DNA of 64,000 nucleotides from Nectonema munidae (lineage: Eukaryota; Nematomorpha; Nectonematoida; Nectonematidae), in assembly GCA_030549495.1 (NCBI GenBank), contig JAUIRK010000982.1, forward strand, positions 62,001-126,000. Reading direction: 5' to 3'. Made by a program: the position numbers and the translations under genes. Of this stretch, positions 10,301-25,300 are shown piece by piece (position 1 is the first letter of the stretch; each line of letters begins with the position of its first letter). The notes under the pieces are model-generated. The model worked only from the letters and a program-made list of their open reading frames with translations, ran no database searches and was not told the DNA's origin.

Positions 10301-13300
10301 AACGAAATATAGGAACAGACGAAGTGAAGCATGACCTACGTTCTGCTTTAAGTAAAACAAAACCAAGAATCAAGAAGCTTGTTGATACCTAATTGTTACA
10401 TTTGTAAGAGGATCAATAAACTTTTTCCATTCAGAGGGTCGCACATCCTCAAAATTATTAAGGGGGACGAATTTTTTTTGCAATTTTCAAAACTACTGGT
10501 CTGGAAATACCACGGGAAACCTAATATTAAAGCAATCCTTTAAAATAGAGTGTATTCAGCGCATACCTAAATTTACAAGACTACTTTATATTTTTTTTAG
10601 AAAATTGGTGAAATTGAAATACTATACTTCTAAATTCCTACTCCTATCTTATCTATTCTATTTCATTCTTAATTAGCTTAATGTACACTTTAACCCCCGC
10701 CTAGCGCCCCATCTCCAAATTAAAAGATATCAATTAACAATAAAAAAAAAGAAATTTTATTGAATAAAAAAACATTCATTAATTTTCAGTTTCATATTCG
10801 GCGTAGGCTGATATAAAGTAGGTTGTCCTAAGGCATCCCACTGCTTGATTTATCGTGGTCGTATAAATTTCCATAAAACATTGTTGATTTACATTACTTC
10901 ATTTTTTCAGCATCATTCAAAAATAAGCTAAATTAAGGCAAGCTATAAAAATCTACAAAAAGTAAAATATCTTTTAACATTTTGCAATAATTTGCCTTTT
11001 AAATAACTTATAAGGAAAAAAGTCTATCAGAAAAAGTTATAGAGCTTCAACAAAAACTAAAAAAATTTAGAACATAACTTAAGTTTTTTGAAAACTAATT
11101 TGACGTATCCCCTACAGCAGGGGTCGGGAACCTTTTTGGCTGAAAGAGCCATAAGCACCACACATTTTTAAATGTAATTCCGTGAGAGCCATATAATATG
11201 TTAACCTAATAATATTAATAATAATAATAATAATAATAAAGTAAATGTTTGCATTTTATGTAATTTCAACACTTTTAAAGTACAATAAGCCTTTGAATTC
11301 TTTCTAACATTGTTATACTGTTTCTAATCAATGATGAATATTTCTTAGCATTAATGTGACTTCTGGTGCTGCATGGTTTTACTGATGGCTTTGTAGTCTG
11401 GTTTATACTTGGTGAGGTTAAGCTTCATGCAGGCGTTAAGACTTCCATCCGTCAAACGTGATCGTAGGTTGGTCTTAATGTTCTTTAGATGTGAGAAAGA
11501 CTGCTCACATGCATACGTAGAGCCGAACATTGTCAGTACAGCAATACTCACACGCTGCAGTGTGTGGTATGTGACGGGAAGCGCGTTCCAAGTTTTGACA
11601 ATCAGCTGGTCTATGGGCTTAAGTTTTTTTCATTTCTGCCCACTTGTGTTGGCTGGCCAACTCTGCTTGCTGTCGTGCGAGTCTTTTCAAATCTTCATTC
11701 AGTGACTTGAACTTATTCACCCACATATCTGAGACTTTCAGGTCAGCAGCTTGTAGCTCAAAATCTCTTTCGGAAACACCGGGGATGTAACTCAGGTCAG
11801 CGCTGTCCACTCCACACTTGTGTGGATGGGTGATGAACTTAAAAAGACGAGTGCGCTCGTGAAATTCTCCAAAGCGCGCTTTGAATGACTGCAGGAGATT
11901 AGATGTGAAGCCTGCTAGCTGATGAAGATCAAGATGTTGCGAAGGGTCACTTGCTGTGCATGCATCTTTAAACTCACCCATTTTTTCAAAGTGTAGTAAA
12001 CGACGTGTTTCAATGTCGGTGATGAAGAGTTCTAGCTTGTTTTCAAATGCAGACACTGCTTGTTGCAGGGATAAGATTGTATTTCCAACACCTTGAATTT
12101 TCATGTTGAGCTGGTTTAGATGTTCAGTCATGTCCACGAGATAGTAGAACTTCAGGAGCAACTCAGTGTCAGCTAACTCGGGATGCTCGACATTTTTCAT
12201 TTTAAGAAAAGTCCGGATTTCGCTCAAACAAGCCGAAAAACGGCTGAGCACCTTCCCCCTTGACAACCAACGCACGTTACTATGCAGAAGCAGACCAGGA
12301 TAATTACTCCCAACTTCATCCAGCAGTGTTTTAAACTGGCGATCATTTAAAGCTCGGGCAACAATAAAGTTGACCACTCGAACGACCAGCGACATCACCA
12401 CACCCAGCTGCTCGCCAGACATCTGAGCACAAAGCGCCTCCTGATGTAGGATGCAGTGAAAACTTGAGATGCGTCTCTATTCATGTTCACGAAGAAGCGC
12501 TACGAATCCTCTGTTTTTCCCCACCATGCACGGAGCGCCATCAATGCACACCGAAACAAGTTTATCCATCGGTAGATTTTTTTCTTCAGCGAACTTGATG
12601 AATGACTTGAATAAATCCTCCCCTCTTGTTGTCTCTTTCATAGGCAAAACAGCAAGACTTTCCTCATATACTGTGTCACCGACAACATACCTTGCCATTA
12701 CGCTGAATTGGGATAAATTGCTTACGTCTGTTGACTCATCCAAAGCGAGAGAAAAAAAGGCGCCGCATTTATGTCCTTCACTTGCGTTGCCTCAATTTGA
12801 TTTGACATCATGATGGTACGATTGTGAACAGTTTTTGCTGACAGAGGCATGTCTTTTATCCGTTTAATTATCTTGTCTTTATCCGAAAAGTCATCAAAAA
12901 GTTCATTGGCAACATCAAGCATGAATGCTTTGGCATACTCCCCATCTGTGAATGGCTTTCCGTTTCTCACAATTGCTAAAGCACCAGCAAAGCTAGCCGA
13001 ATTCCAGTCACCTTGTTGGGTCCAAACACGGAGTTGCTGCTGACTAGCTTGCACTCTTGATAGTAGCTCTTGACATGCTTTCTTCCTGCTGTCCCCCGCA
13101 AGATACTTCGATGCAAATGTACTATGGCGTGTGTCAAAGTGCCGCCTTATATTTGACTGTTTCATAGATGCAATTTTATCATTGCATATTAGACACACTG
13201 CAGAACCTGCTCTCTCCACAAAGGCAAGTTCCTCTGTCCATTCCTGCTGAAAAGTGCGATACTCTTCGTCTTATTTTCTTTTAGCCATCTTCTTAAAAGG

Positions 13301-16300
13301 GTTTCTGAAATAAAAAACATGGTTTAAATTAAACGGTGATTTCCCGCGTTTTAGTTGCCGGTTTGCGCATGCGCAACGGAGTCTGACGAAACATTTTTTT
13401 ATAATTGAAAATTTGTCTGCGAGCCAGATGCAGCATTCATAAGAGCCATATCTGGCTTGCAAGCCATAGGTTCCCGACCCCTGCCCTACAGCATACTCTA
13501 TGGGTGGCATGGCAGGTTGGTTGAGATGATGGACTCAGCAAGAAAGCCTCTCGTTTCGATTCCTCATCGATACCAATTTGTTCATAGTTTGACATAAGCG
13601 GTACATCAATGCTTACCAATAAAAACACACTCCACGGTACCTTTACATTATCTTTTAGTAAAAATTGAAAACTGTGCAATTAACATACAAGAGAAAAAAA
13701 CAAAATAAACTAATAAAGCAATTTTCACTATTTTAAAATGAAACTGTCTGTTCTCAAAATAATTTCAAAATAATAGGAGGCATAAAAATGAATTTTTAAG
13801 TTTTTATAAGCAGCAAAAGTCAACGTTGAAGTAGTTAACCCTTATAGAGTGGTTTGGTAACGCTTGTATTTTTTACATTTTGTAAGGAATCATAAGTATA
13901 CAAAAATTGGTAGTTTAATCACTTTTCATAAAATTATTTAAGTCTAAGAACACAAAATCATTAAAAACACTATTTAAACAAACATAATTCATAAAAATCA
14001 TAGTATACGAGAAGAAGAAAATCATTGCGTTTTTTTGAATATTTTTGTCCACAAATAAAATTCTGACAGCTTTTATAAATAGATGTACATTTTTAGCAAC
14101 TGAAACATTTTGTTTCGATATTATATTTTTATTATAATAATCAACAAATTTTCTTAAAAAAAAATCAATTAATTAATTATGTACAGTGTTACTTACAAAA
14201 TTAACAATCGAACATTATAAAAAATATCTCTGCTCAAATATTAAACAAATAGAGTATTTTCCCTTTTAAACTGAATAGCTTGTCAAAATATTCATTCGCG
14301 AATAGCTATTAAAAAAAATTTCTTTACTTGATAAAATTAAAGTTTTCAAATGTTATAAAATGTAAACAACGTACTGAAGATTAAGTGACCTTTGTTAAAA
14401 TTTTAGCGCGAGTCTGACAATATTCATTGATATAAAATTGTAACAATTGAAAACTATTTTTCTCTCATTTAAAAACAAATTTTTATTTTTGCAAAAAGTT
14501 TGGTGTATTGACGGAGCTAAATTTTTTACCAAAAATCTGTGATTAATTTGAATAGCTGAACTTTGGTATCATGAAAAAAGATTCTAAAAATAGTGAACTT
14601 ATATTCCACTAAGCTAGTTTCTAATGAGATAAAATAAAATTATTTTTAATCAACTCTATAAATTAGAGAAGTAGTTGCGTAGCCAGAAAAAAAGTTGATA
14701 GAGCGGGGGGGGGGGCTCAATTTAAAAAAGTAGAGAAAATTATTTATACTTTCTTGATCCTTTCATTCAAGAAAAAACTGATATCGCATAAAGAGCATGG
14801 GGGCACCATGAGATACATTCGGGAGAGGGGGCACGGCCCCTCATGACCTAGCCTAGCTACGCCACTGGAGAGAAGAAAAGAGCTTGAGTGATGAGTTTTA
14901 GCAGAAAAAGCGGAAGAGAAAAACAGAGGAGACGGAAGAAGTTAAGAAAATCTAGTGGATCATCAACATGTGTTTGCTCAACTGCGATAAAAATTGCTTA
15001 CTTATTTGTACATATTGAAACAATGGATAATTATTATTATATAGCTCTCACACTTCGTCCGTAAAATATGTTTGATAGAAATTTGAGAGCAGATTGGCAT
15101 GATGTTTGACTCGAAAACCTGCATTTCCTCTTTTATTCTCTTATCTTACATTATGATGTTATTATAAATTTTAGCCAAAACAGGCAATTCCACTAAATCC
15201 CGGAAAAATGAGTTCAAAAGCATTTATTTTAATATTTTATTAATATATGAGAAATATCCTAATTTTGCTCAATCTATATACATCAATCATCACTAATAAA
15301 AACGGAGATACGTTCATGGCACGATGTCTGATCGAAAGTTAGGCCGATTTCAGATAAAATGTTTTGACTCGGATTCTCTGAATTGTTCTTACCGAATGTT
15401 TTGTTTCTGATAGCAAAAAAATATTTGTAGATATTTAGAGGCAAGTTTAGCTTGCTGTGGAAGGATAGCTTGCTTTGCTATTCAAAACCTTACTGAATCA
15501 TCAGCTGTGATGATGCACATTACGGTTGTCAAACACTAATTGGCAGGTGTACATTACTTCTCCCTCTACAAATATAAAATATTTTTACAAAGGGTCAAAT
15601 TAAAAACCAACATCGCAGTAGAGGACAGCAACAAGAGAAAAAATGGTATACATTCATATACTCAAAAAATATTATATAAAATTATAATTTAATTTTCTAA
15701 CAAAGATTATTTTAATTTAAAACATGGAATATTCTCAGACATACTTTATTTTCAAATGGTAAGTAATTACTAAAGAATACGTAGATATTATTTGCATGTT
15801 TGTATTGAACACAATTATATTACATGATTGTATCAGACCGACTTTGCAAACTTGCTACTGTATTCCAATTACTATGTATGATTGTATGTTCTATATATAA
15901 TATGATTTATTTCATTTATATTATATGTAGTTTGCATTCGAATTCACTTCTCTTCTATACTATACACTGTATAGTAAACGTACGTGTTGTTTTATTGAAT
16001 AAGCCCTAGCTATTCTTAAATCTATTTTATCTTAAATAATATATATTTTAATGTTATCTTAATTTAAGTTTATCTTAAATAGATTTGAAATCTATTTTCG
16101 CAAAAATAAAACCTTCAGATTTCAGTTCCTTTAATAAAATCATGGTTCACACTACAGCTCCATTTTAATGTTTTTCTAATTACTTTAAAAGCGCATCTTC
16201 ACCAGGTTACCGCTACATTTCCACAGTAAACCTCAAAAATATAGTTCATTTCATTTTGTATTCTCTTGACAGGATGCTATTTTCTTAACCGCTATCAAAT

Positions 16301-19300
16301 GCACATGCATTTCATTTACATCGCAAGAGTACAACAATTTTTGATTAAACATGGAAATGCTTAGAGCATATTACATTGATATCATCCAAGATACAACAGT
16401 AGTAACACTGCAATGACATTTTTTCAAATTCAGTCGTATTAGATTCAGCGTCCCTAAACGCCTAGCACGATGTCTTATCCAAGTCCTTTACACAATCTGC
16501 TAACTTCTTTATGACGCTCCTAATGCGCACATGCTTATTTTTGAAGAACGCTCTTCAAGTACTGAATTGAACATGATTTGCATACTTACGATTGTTTTCT
16601 AATATATAATATTCAATTGGTAAACTTCTGTCTATAAGCCGCACTTTTTTACAGAAAATTTTCGATCAATTTACGGGTGCGGTCTATAGACAAATATAAG
16701 AAATAAGACTTTTTTTACCCCATTGTCAATATTCAATCCAAAATCATACTTCCCATAATCAATCATATACAAATATATACAAAGCAATGTCAATACAGTT
16801 TAAATTTAAAATTCAACGAGGTCCTTTAATCTGAACTAGAACCAAGCATGTTGTCATACTCCTTCTAAGATAGGGTAACTGCACCAGTAAATTAATAAAA
16901 TCCAACTTATTGCTCATCTTCCTATTCAACACTCACATAATCTCTGTCCTCCCACAAAACTCATCCTCTGTCCCATCAAGTTTGTTTGAAATCCCCCATT
17001 TCAAAAACCTATTTGTCATACAAGATATAGGAATGTCCTTGCAGGACTCTACAATTCAAGTACAGATGGGACTAATAAAAAGGATTGAAGATACATTAAC
17101 CCTCTTCAATCGTCCAGTGTGGGTCCTTGCTTGGTTTCCGGTAGCCATCCACTCAGCCCATTTCTTCCTCATCCTCACCTTGAAAAGGCGGTTAACCGAG
17201 ATATCCAGTGGCTTTAGGACAGAGTTAGGAGATCCTGGGATAATAGCTGGTGTGGTCTTGATGTCTTTCAGCTGTTGTAGAACTTCTGCTTTCCTGTGGC
17301 ACCTGAAACTGTCCAAGAGAAAGATGGAGAGTTTCTTCAGCAAATGACACCACTTGATATTTCACACCAAATACCACTCATATTGAGTATTTTATATTGT
17401 ATTCTAAATATTATCACTTGGGCTGCTGGATGTTTGTGGTGCGGCTTATAGATATAGGTAAGATTTTTTACTTTGTATATCGTTCAAAAATCCGGGTTCG
17501 ACTTATAGACGATTAAATACACTTTGTTTTCATATTTGAATAAATTTTCGTAATTTTGAGTACACAGAGTATATTGATAATTTTTTTTTAGAAAAGATAT
17601 CAACAAAATTGTCTATGCGTGAATAAATGATAAAGCATTACATTTACATTAGAAGTACACAGAACATATTATTACCGTTTTTAGTTTGTTTGTTTATTTG
17701 TTGTTGTGCGTGAGTAATGTTGGTTAAGTACTGGATTTCGATAACTCAACATCTTGGGTTCGATCCCCCATCAAGCCAACTTTCTCATAGTTCGATTCAA
17801 GCGCCGCAATTGTGCCTTTTCGAAGAAAGAACCATGCGGTACCTTTACCTCTTATTACGGTGAGTAGATTGGAAATTTTAGACAAATCAAATCTTATTAA
17901 TTCATTTATAATAACCTGTTCAGTTGTATGTAATAGATGACATACCAAATAATAAAATCTTTTAGTTTTTTTTCATCCACAAATCTAAAAAGATATTTAT
18001 TAAAAATCCGCCTTTTAAAAAAAATTAGTCTTTCAAATAATGATTAAGTTGTAAATCTAGTCTAGAATGTTTAAAGTAAAAAATGCAGAAAATATAATAC
18101 TTAAGAAACAAACAATTAGCATTATTTTGTTACTATTAAAAATTTTAAAAGTAAAGAAAAGAAATTTTTTGAATATTGCGGCACTTTAACCAGAAAGAAT
18201 ATAAACTTAAAAACTTCTTTTCAACTTAAAAATAAATGAAGTTTATGAAAAGACTTTCAAAATATATAATAATTTTATGTAAAAACTTCTCCTTCTAAAA
18301 TTTTAAAGTATATTTTCCAAAAATAAAACAAATAAATTTTGGAGCACTTTTAAAATAGACCGAAAAAATAGAGGATCAGCGATCCTGTTTAAATCTACCA
18401 CTGACATAGACATATAGTGTGCACACACAATTTTATAGAAATTTTTTATACGAGCCACAAAACATTCGGTTAAGAACCTGATACGACGCTCCGGTTCACG
18501 GTTGAGAAGCACTCATCCAAAGTTTAATCAATAGTTTAGACATTATCACACTATATAAAAATACACAGAAAAGACCGAACCCGGTAGTAAGATATAATGA
18601 GCTATGCATAACATCTATCTCTGAAAAAATGGAATCCTTTTCAATGGTTAACATATAATAATTTTTAGAACTAATCATAAAAGCGATGCAAAGCATGATC
18701 GAAATATACTGATTTGATAACATAATCTTATCGTTTCCTTTGGTAGGATAGGAACTGTGTTGTGCTGATTAGATCGACAATTTTTTATTATTATTCAAAG
18801 TTTCATATTATTCAAATATTTCTGCAAATTTTAAATATGGAATTATCTTGACAAAAGCGTATTCTTTGCTTCCTTTTTGCTGTTAAAGCAACAACACAAA
18901 TATGCTTTAGTCTGACATAGATCCTCGAACGCACGTTCAAAAAAAGCAAAGTTTATATTGTAAGAGTGTTTGGAGTATATGTTTAAGATGCTGGCAGATT
19001 GAATACAGGGTGGTTAAGAGAAAGAAAATTCGTAAAATACCTTCAACTTTTCTTCAAGTTCAATTTTTGCAATGCGTTCAGCTTCTAATTTCGCTATTAT
19101 TTCTTCCTCTAAAGTTTCCTAAATGATTGAAAGACAGAGTACTCTAGTGGTCTTATAAAATGAATCGTTAGTAATCATTGATTCTAATGAATTGACAAAG
19201 CCAACTAACAAGAATTAGCATTTCATAAAAATTTAGATAGCTTAGAAAGGGGCATGAGTAAGGTTGGTTAGGTAATAGGTATTGGGTTTCGATAACTCAA

Positions 19301-22300
19301 GGTCTTGGGTTCGATCCCGCATCAAGCTAACTTTATGATTAAATTGTGTGTCATGACCCCCCAAAAATCATATATATAAGTGAACAAAGTTAGTAGATAT
19401 TTTATATTATTTTAATATTAACAATAATAATTCTTTTAAATATGAGATATAAACATTTTTAATATTTTTTATACTATTTCAAGCATTTTATTTTGAATGA
19501 GGTTTTTAAGCTTAATTTTTATTTGTTTGAAAAGTTTAGCTGAAATTTAAATGACATCGATGTCAAAAAAACGCACATACAATGAAAATTTTCTTGACAA
19601 TGGATTCTTATTTATTATTAACCCTTGCTTGACGGATGATTATGTTATAGCACCGTTGACGGACTCTATGACATTTTTGTACATACTTCAAAAAATTTTT
19701 AATTCCGTAATTTTTTAAATTTTATTTGACAAAAGATAATAAATTGATTATCATTGCTAAATTTTCTGATAGTTAAGATAAAAACCTTCGAAATCTCAAA
19801 TTTGTCGAACCAAATTCAAAAATATTTAACGCCACCTTTATAAAAAAAAACTAGTCTGCGCTTTTCTACTGACATTTGAAACCTTCATTCAATAATATTG
19901 TATGTAATCGTGGAAAACTCTCATTCCATATAAGAAATAATGATAAGATTCATAGAGCATATTGATTATAAATTGTATGAACACAAGAAACGTGCTGGAA
20001 GAGTTTGTTAAAAAACGACGCTTTCTTTTGTTTATGTTACCGCTTTACCAACCACATCTGTTCTAAGTCTCATCAGTCCTCACTCTATTGTTGTGAAATA
20101 TTGGTCTTATACGATATTTTCTTCTACATTGCATTTCATATCAAAATATGTCTTCTCATTCAAGTTCCAACCGCGAATCTTCTGTAGAAAGCTCTGAATT
20201 TTCTTCTTCTTCTTATTCATATAATTAAGAAAACGATTTAAATTTTGATGAGCTCATAACTCCTGATCAAACTAAATATTTTAAGGAGCCGCCTTCCACT
20301 GATACAGGAAGAACAGAAATTATAAATATAAGAAATATTGCAAGGAGACCTTATGGACCTGTTGGTAGAGCAAGATCGATGCAAGATATTTTACCCCTAT
20401 TCAAACTTTTTTTTGACATAAATATTGTCATCCATATTTTTTCCATGACAATGGCAGGAATGGATACAAATTTTAAGTAATTTAGACATTTATTTTAATA
20501 TGGGTCGTTTGCAATTTACATCAACTTATTTTCGGCGAATTTTAACACCTCTCCCTTTTTTTGTCACGTTAAACTATTTTATCATCTAACAAGTTTGTGA
20601 TTTATTAAATTTTTAACTCTCGCCTCACAGTCTTAGTTGACGTAAATTGTGAACAACCCTGATGTTAACAATTAAGTTCTTTTGATAAGTTTTTCTTATT
20701 CAAAATCAGAAAAGTTGATATATTTGATGATAATTTTTTTATTTAAGTCTTTTGAATTATAATCGTTTTTTAGGTTTATTTATTACTATGAGTTTCTTAA
20801 CACTCGCATGTCCATTGATTTTTTAAAATACTAAAACGCGTACAATTGTTGGGTGCATCATTTCAATTCGTTTTTAGTAATATGTTTGATTTGAATGTAC
20901 TCTTGAAGAGCTTTCTACTCTGTAAGTTATGGAACGTAATCATTGCTTTTGCGTTTTCTATGATTTGATAAAGTGTTTATCCTTCTGGTCTCATCTAAGA
21001 ATTTTCATCAATGCATAGTATTCTTGAAAAGCTTGGGCTTTGTTCTTTGTATACCCTTTTGAACAATAACCGTATAAACCTTTCTGTAAACTTTCAACAG
21101 AAGGATATATGAATGCCACCCATTGCATATGTAGCTTTTTTAGTTCGATACGAGGGTTCTCTATATCTAATTCGTTTAATTCCAAAACTTAAAAGTAAAT
21201 TATTTTGTAAATCTTCTTAAAATTTTGAAAATCTTACTATATCAAAAAAGTTTTATATTTATTTAAATTATCATGTTTGTATGATAGCCACATGAGTTCA
21301 AAATCTTTTGACAATATTTTTATATAAAAATTAGGGTTTTGCGGGTGTGACTTTTTACAGGAATCTCCCTGAATATTATAAATTCTTTTCAAATCTTTTA
21401 TCGAAGACATTTTTCAAAGGTTAGTCGACCTTTATCTGGTTATTTTATACAAATTTGATGATTTCATATCGATTTTTTACCGGAATCCTGCGGAACACCT
21501 TAAAATCTTATAGCATTTTCGGGATTGCTCCTAAATACTATAATTTCTTTTCAAACCATTGACAGAGGTTTTTTTTCAAAATTTAATTAATCTGTTTTAT
21601 ATTTTTATACAAATTTGATATATCGATTTTTAACCTGAATCCTCGGAAAGTTATGTTATCCCCCGAAATCCCCCTAAATTGTATAATTTCTTTTCAAATC
21701 ATCAACAGAAGTTTTTTTTCAAATTTAATGGATTTATATCTATTTTTTACCGGAATCCTACAAAAAAGAAATTTTTGCTTTTAGAGGGATTCCATAAAAT
21801 TTCAAGGGATTCCGGGAGTTTCTGGTAAAAAATAGATATTAATCCATCAATTTTTATAAAATATTCATATAAAACAGGTTAAGTAACCTTTGAAATATAA
21901 CTTCGATAAAAGATTTAAAAAGAATTTATAGTATGAGGGATTTAGGTAAAAAGTCACACCAGGGGTTTGCTAATGAAAAACATTGGTACATGTGAGAGTC
22001 TACTATTTTTCTAATTCATATGGCGTTTTTAGATCTGATAATCCCAGGTATTCAAATCTAATGCACTGTTATGAAAAGTTTACAATAGATAATCTTCTGG
22101 CTTACTACGCTTCTTTGCTGTATATACGTCAAAATGGTGACCAAAAAATCAAAACTTCAGAATTATTTTCAAAATCAGGAAGTCCTTTTCTAAGAACAAG
22201 TATAGGAAGAGATATGTTCATTCTTATACATGCTTTTTTGCGCTTCGACAAAAAAGAAGAAAGAGATCATAATGACAAAATCAGTGCTATAAGATTGATA

Positions 22301-25300
22301 CATGATCATTTTTATAAAGTTTTCTCGCTTTATTGGACGCCACATTCTGCCTTGACTCATTGATGAACAACTTGTGTCATTTAGAGGAAGATGTAGTATG
22401 AAAGTATACGATCCCAAAAAACCCGGCCATTACGGCATCAAATTTTATGATCTGAATGACTGAATTTTTTTTATTGCATGAAAGTAGAAATCTATGTTAG
22501 TGGGCTTGTTAACTCTTAATACTTCTCAGAATTCAATGTGTCAAAATGATTGATTGAAAATAGTAATATTCCACGTGGGTGTGGAATCTATACTGATCGT
22601 TTTTTCACCAATCACGGCTAGCATCCTTGTGTTACACAAAAAAAACTGTCCTTATGTGGAACAGTCATGGCCAATAGAAGATTTGTTCCTGACTTATTCA
22701 GACCACCCTACCTGAACGAATGTGAAAGTAGAACGATATATATCAATATTTGTTCGTTGACTGCCTATATTCCAAAAAAGCATGCAACTAGAAACTTCAA
22801 AGTAGTATATATTTTATCATCACAACACAGAAGTTTACCCTGTTTACCTGGCCTTAAAGTTTATTATCATATAATGAAATTAAAGGAGGCGTTGATGTTC
22901 CTAATAAGATGTTAAAAGCTTACAGGTCATATAAGCCAAACAGGCGATGGACACACGCGGTTTTCTGCAACTACCTTGATATGAGCGCACTAAATGCCCG
23001 GGTAATTGCTAAATTTAATTCTCCTGATAACTTTATGTCAACCAAACAAAGTGGAAGGAAACTCTTTTTAAAAAAATTATCTCTTTTTATGGCTGAAAAG
23101 TCTATGAGAATAAGACCTTTGACTGCTGAAATATCATCTAATATAAAAAGCTTGTTGTCGTTCTATGGTTTTTCATCGCTGGAGAGCCAAACGTCAACTT
23201 CTACATCAAAAAAATCAATGTGTTCAATTTGTACAATCAAACGTAAAAAAGTTTCTAAAAAATGTCTTAAATGTGAAAAGTTTGTCTGTCAAATCCACAG
23301 CAAGATAATATGCGATCATTGTTTTGAATGATTTTTGATTTTAAGTTTTTTTCATCAAAATCAATGAATTTATTTGTTTTTATTTGTTTACAAATTAATT
23401 TTTAATACCGTTTCTATAATAAAATTTTTCAAAAAACTACTTTAAAAAACAATGTGGACAAAAATGTTCATAGTCCGTAAAGCGAGGGTTAATAATAGGG
23501 TCAAAAATTGCTACCAAAAATTTACACTAAGTCCCACTGCTAAACGGCACAAGGCTGTTATCTCTCAAGATCTTCTTTTTTGCCATCCAAGCCGATGAGT
23601 CGAGCGATATTGCACACATTTCTCAAGTTTTGGTCTATGCTCGTTTTATCTTGGAAAAACGAGTGGAAGAGTTTCGTTTCTGCAATCCAATGCTAGCGAC
23701 TACTAGAACAGCTGATATTATGAACACGATATCGAAATTCTTTGAACAAGAGAAGTTTTTATGGACAAAGTTAGTTGGCGATCGTACTGAAGGAGCTCCT
23801 AGCATGATTGGCTTCAGATCAGGATTTATGACTTTGGTCAATAAGAAAAATCCTAAACCAAATATTAGTTTAGCACATTGCTTAAAATTCACAATGAAGC
23901 ATTGGTTTCCAAAACAATTTCCCCATCTCTCAAAGATTGCATAAATCAGATTGTTAATTATATAAAAGAAGGAGAACTTAAGACCAGGTTATTTCGTCAG
24001 TTGTGCCAGGCCATGGATTCTGCTCACAAATTTATTTATAGAACCGTCAGGTGGCTGTAAAAAGGGAATGTTTTAGCTCGAGTATTTGACTTGAAGAAAA
24101 AAAACGGAACAATATAAAAAAAAACTTCAAAAGCGCTTTAAATGAAATCTTGCTTACGTGGCAGAAAGAGAGTTAAAGTGAAAGACAGGAAGCCATAAGT
24201 TCTAAAGTAAGAAATATTCGGCGAGTTGGCTTCGCATCCCCATATTCTTTCGACTTCCAGAAGCAGCTGTTTAGCATCTTTAGTATCACAAGAAACATGT
24301 AAGGACTTCTTGATGTCAATGCTAGAAGATGCTTCACTGAATGATAGCTTTCAGAAGATATTTCAAAAATTTTGGACGATATTCCCCCTTCCAACAAGAT
24401 TGAAAAACTAAACCCAATAGCTAGTAACCTAGAGAAGGCAGAAGACCATGAATTCAATAACCTTCAAGAATTTATCAAGTATGTCAAAGAACTCCTGTAA
24501 ATCGGTAACATCATTGGAATACCTTATCGTCAAGAAAAGATTTTCAATCAAAACCTGGCGCAAAGATCTTCACGGATATCCCCTCTACAAATGAAGATAA
24601 GGATAAAGATGAAAAGATTCCCAAGAAAAAAAACGATAAATTGTATGATCTCGCAGACTTGCCATTAAATATGAAGCTTCTAGAATGATCAACAGATACA
24701 GAAAAGAATTCTACCATCTTCAATGCAATGGTGAATACATCAATACAAAAGAAAATACAGCTCACGTATACTCAAGGCAAGGAATTTCAATAAGATCAAA
24801 GAAACTACGCATGGAATGACTATAGAATGCACGATCTTCCTCTTGGCACGACTCATTATATTTTTTGCTTGGCGTCCACGCTTTTCTTACAAATTTACTA
24901 AAAGGTTACCTTCTTACTCAACTCAGCACCCGAGATACCCACCAGAAACTAGAAGTAGAAACCTATTTTTGCGATTTGAAAATGTCAATTTTTGTGTGTT
25001 TTTTCTCAATAGTTTTTCAGGGTATATATCTATTGGTAGCTGTGCCTAAAAAACTTGATTCTACTGTTCCAAAATCCGTCCGATTGTTAACTTTATTATA
25101 TGTCAGTTGAGCTACAGTTAGAGCTTAATTGACTTATAAACAAATGTTTGCTTAAAAAAGAAAAATAGAGAAGAAAATCTCATTGAATTTTATCGATGTT
25201 TATTTTGCAAAGCTGAATAATTGCTGTTGGAATGATATCAATGTTTGAAACGCCTTGTTTGTGAGCAGACCTTTTTAAAAATGAAGTATGTGAAGTCAGC

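Larger units (their letters stand above)
19618..23492 (+). mobile_element. piggyBac-like element (copy 1) flanked by TTAA
   Basis: The left end is TTAACCCTTGCTTGACGG and the right end, read on the other strand, is TTAACCCTCGCTTTACGG. The flanking TTAA at 19618-19621 and 23489-23492 is the standard piggyBac target. Removing the element restores the interrupted hAT frame exactly. It carries a plus-strand transposase relic and a 618-bp MITE. The stretch 20450-21330, between the N-terminal and main coding parts, has no recognised content apart from a 64-residue minus-strand frame that I could not assign. Confidence 0.92.
19336..24480 (+). mobile_element. hAT transposon (ZBED5/SCAND3-like) split by a piggyBac
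   Basis: The left part contains TGTGTCATGACCCCCC, a common sub-terminal motif of this hAT group, and the first codons of the transposase (ATG at 19551 or 19560; [17 protein letters not shown]). The frame is cut at TTAA (19618) by a piggyBac and resumes directly after 23492 ([12 protein letters not shown]). The rest of the transposase follows to about 24480. The outer ends were not fixed exactly, and the C-terminal dimerisation tail was not found. Confidence 0.65.

Noticed and set aside
20991-21185. A 64-residue minus-strand frame ([20 protein letters not shown]...)
   Set aside because: It looks protein-like but lies inside the piggyBac relic between its coding parts. I could not link it to any family or splice signals.
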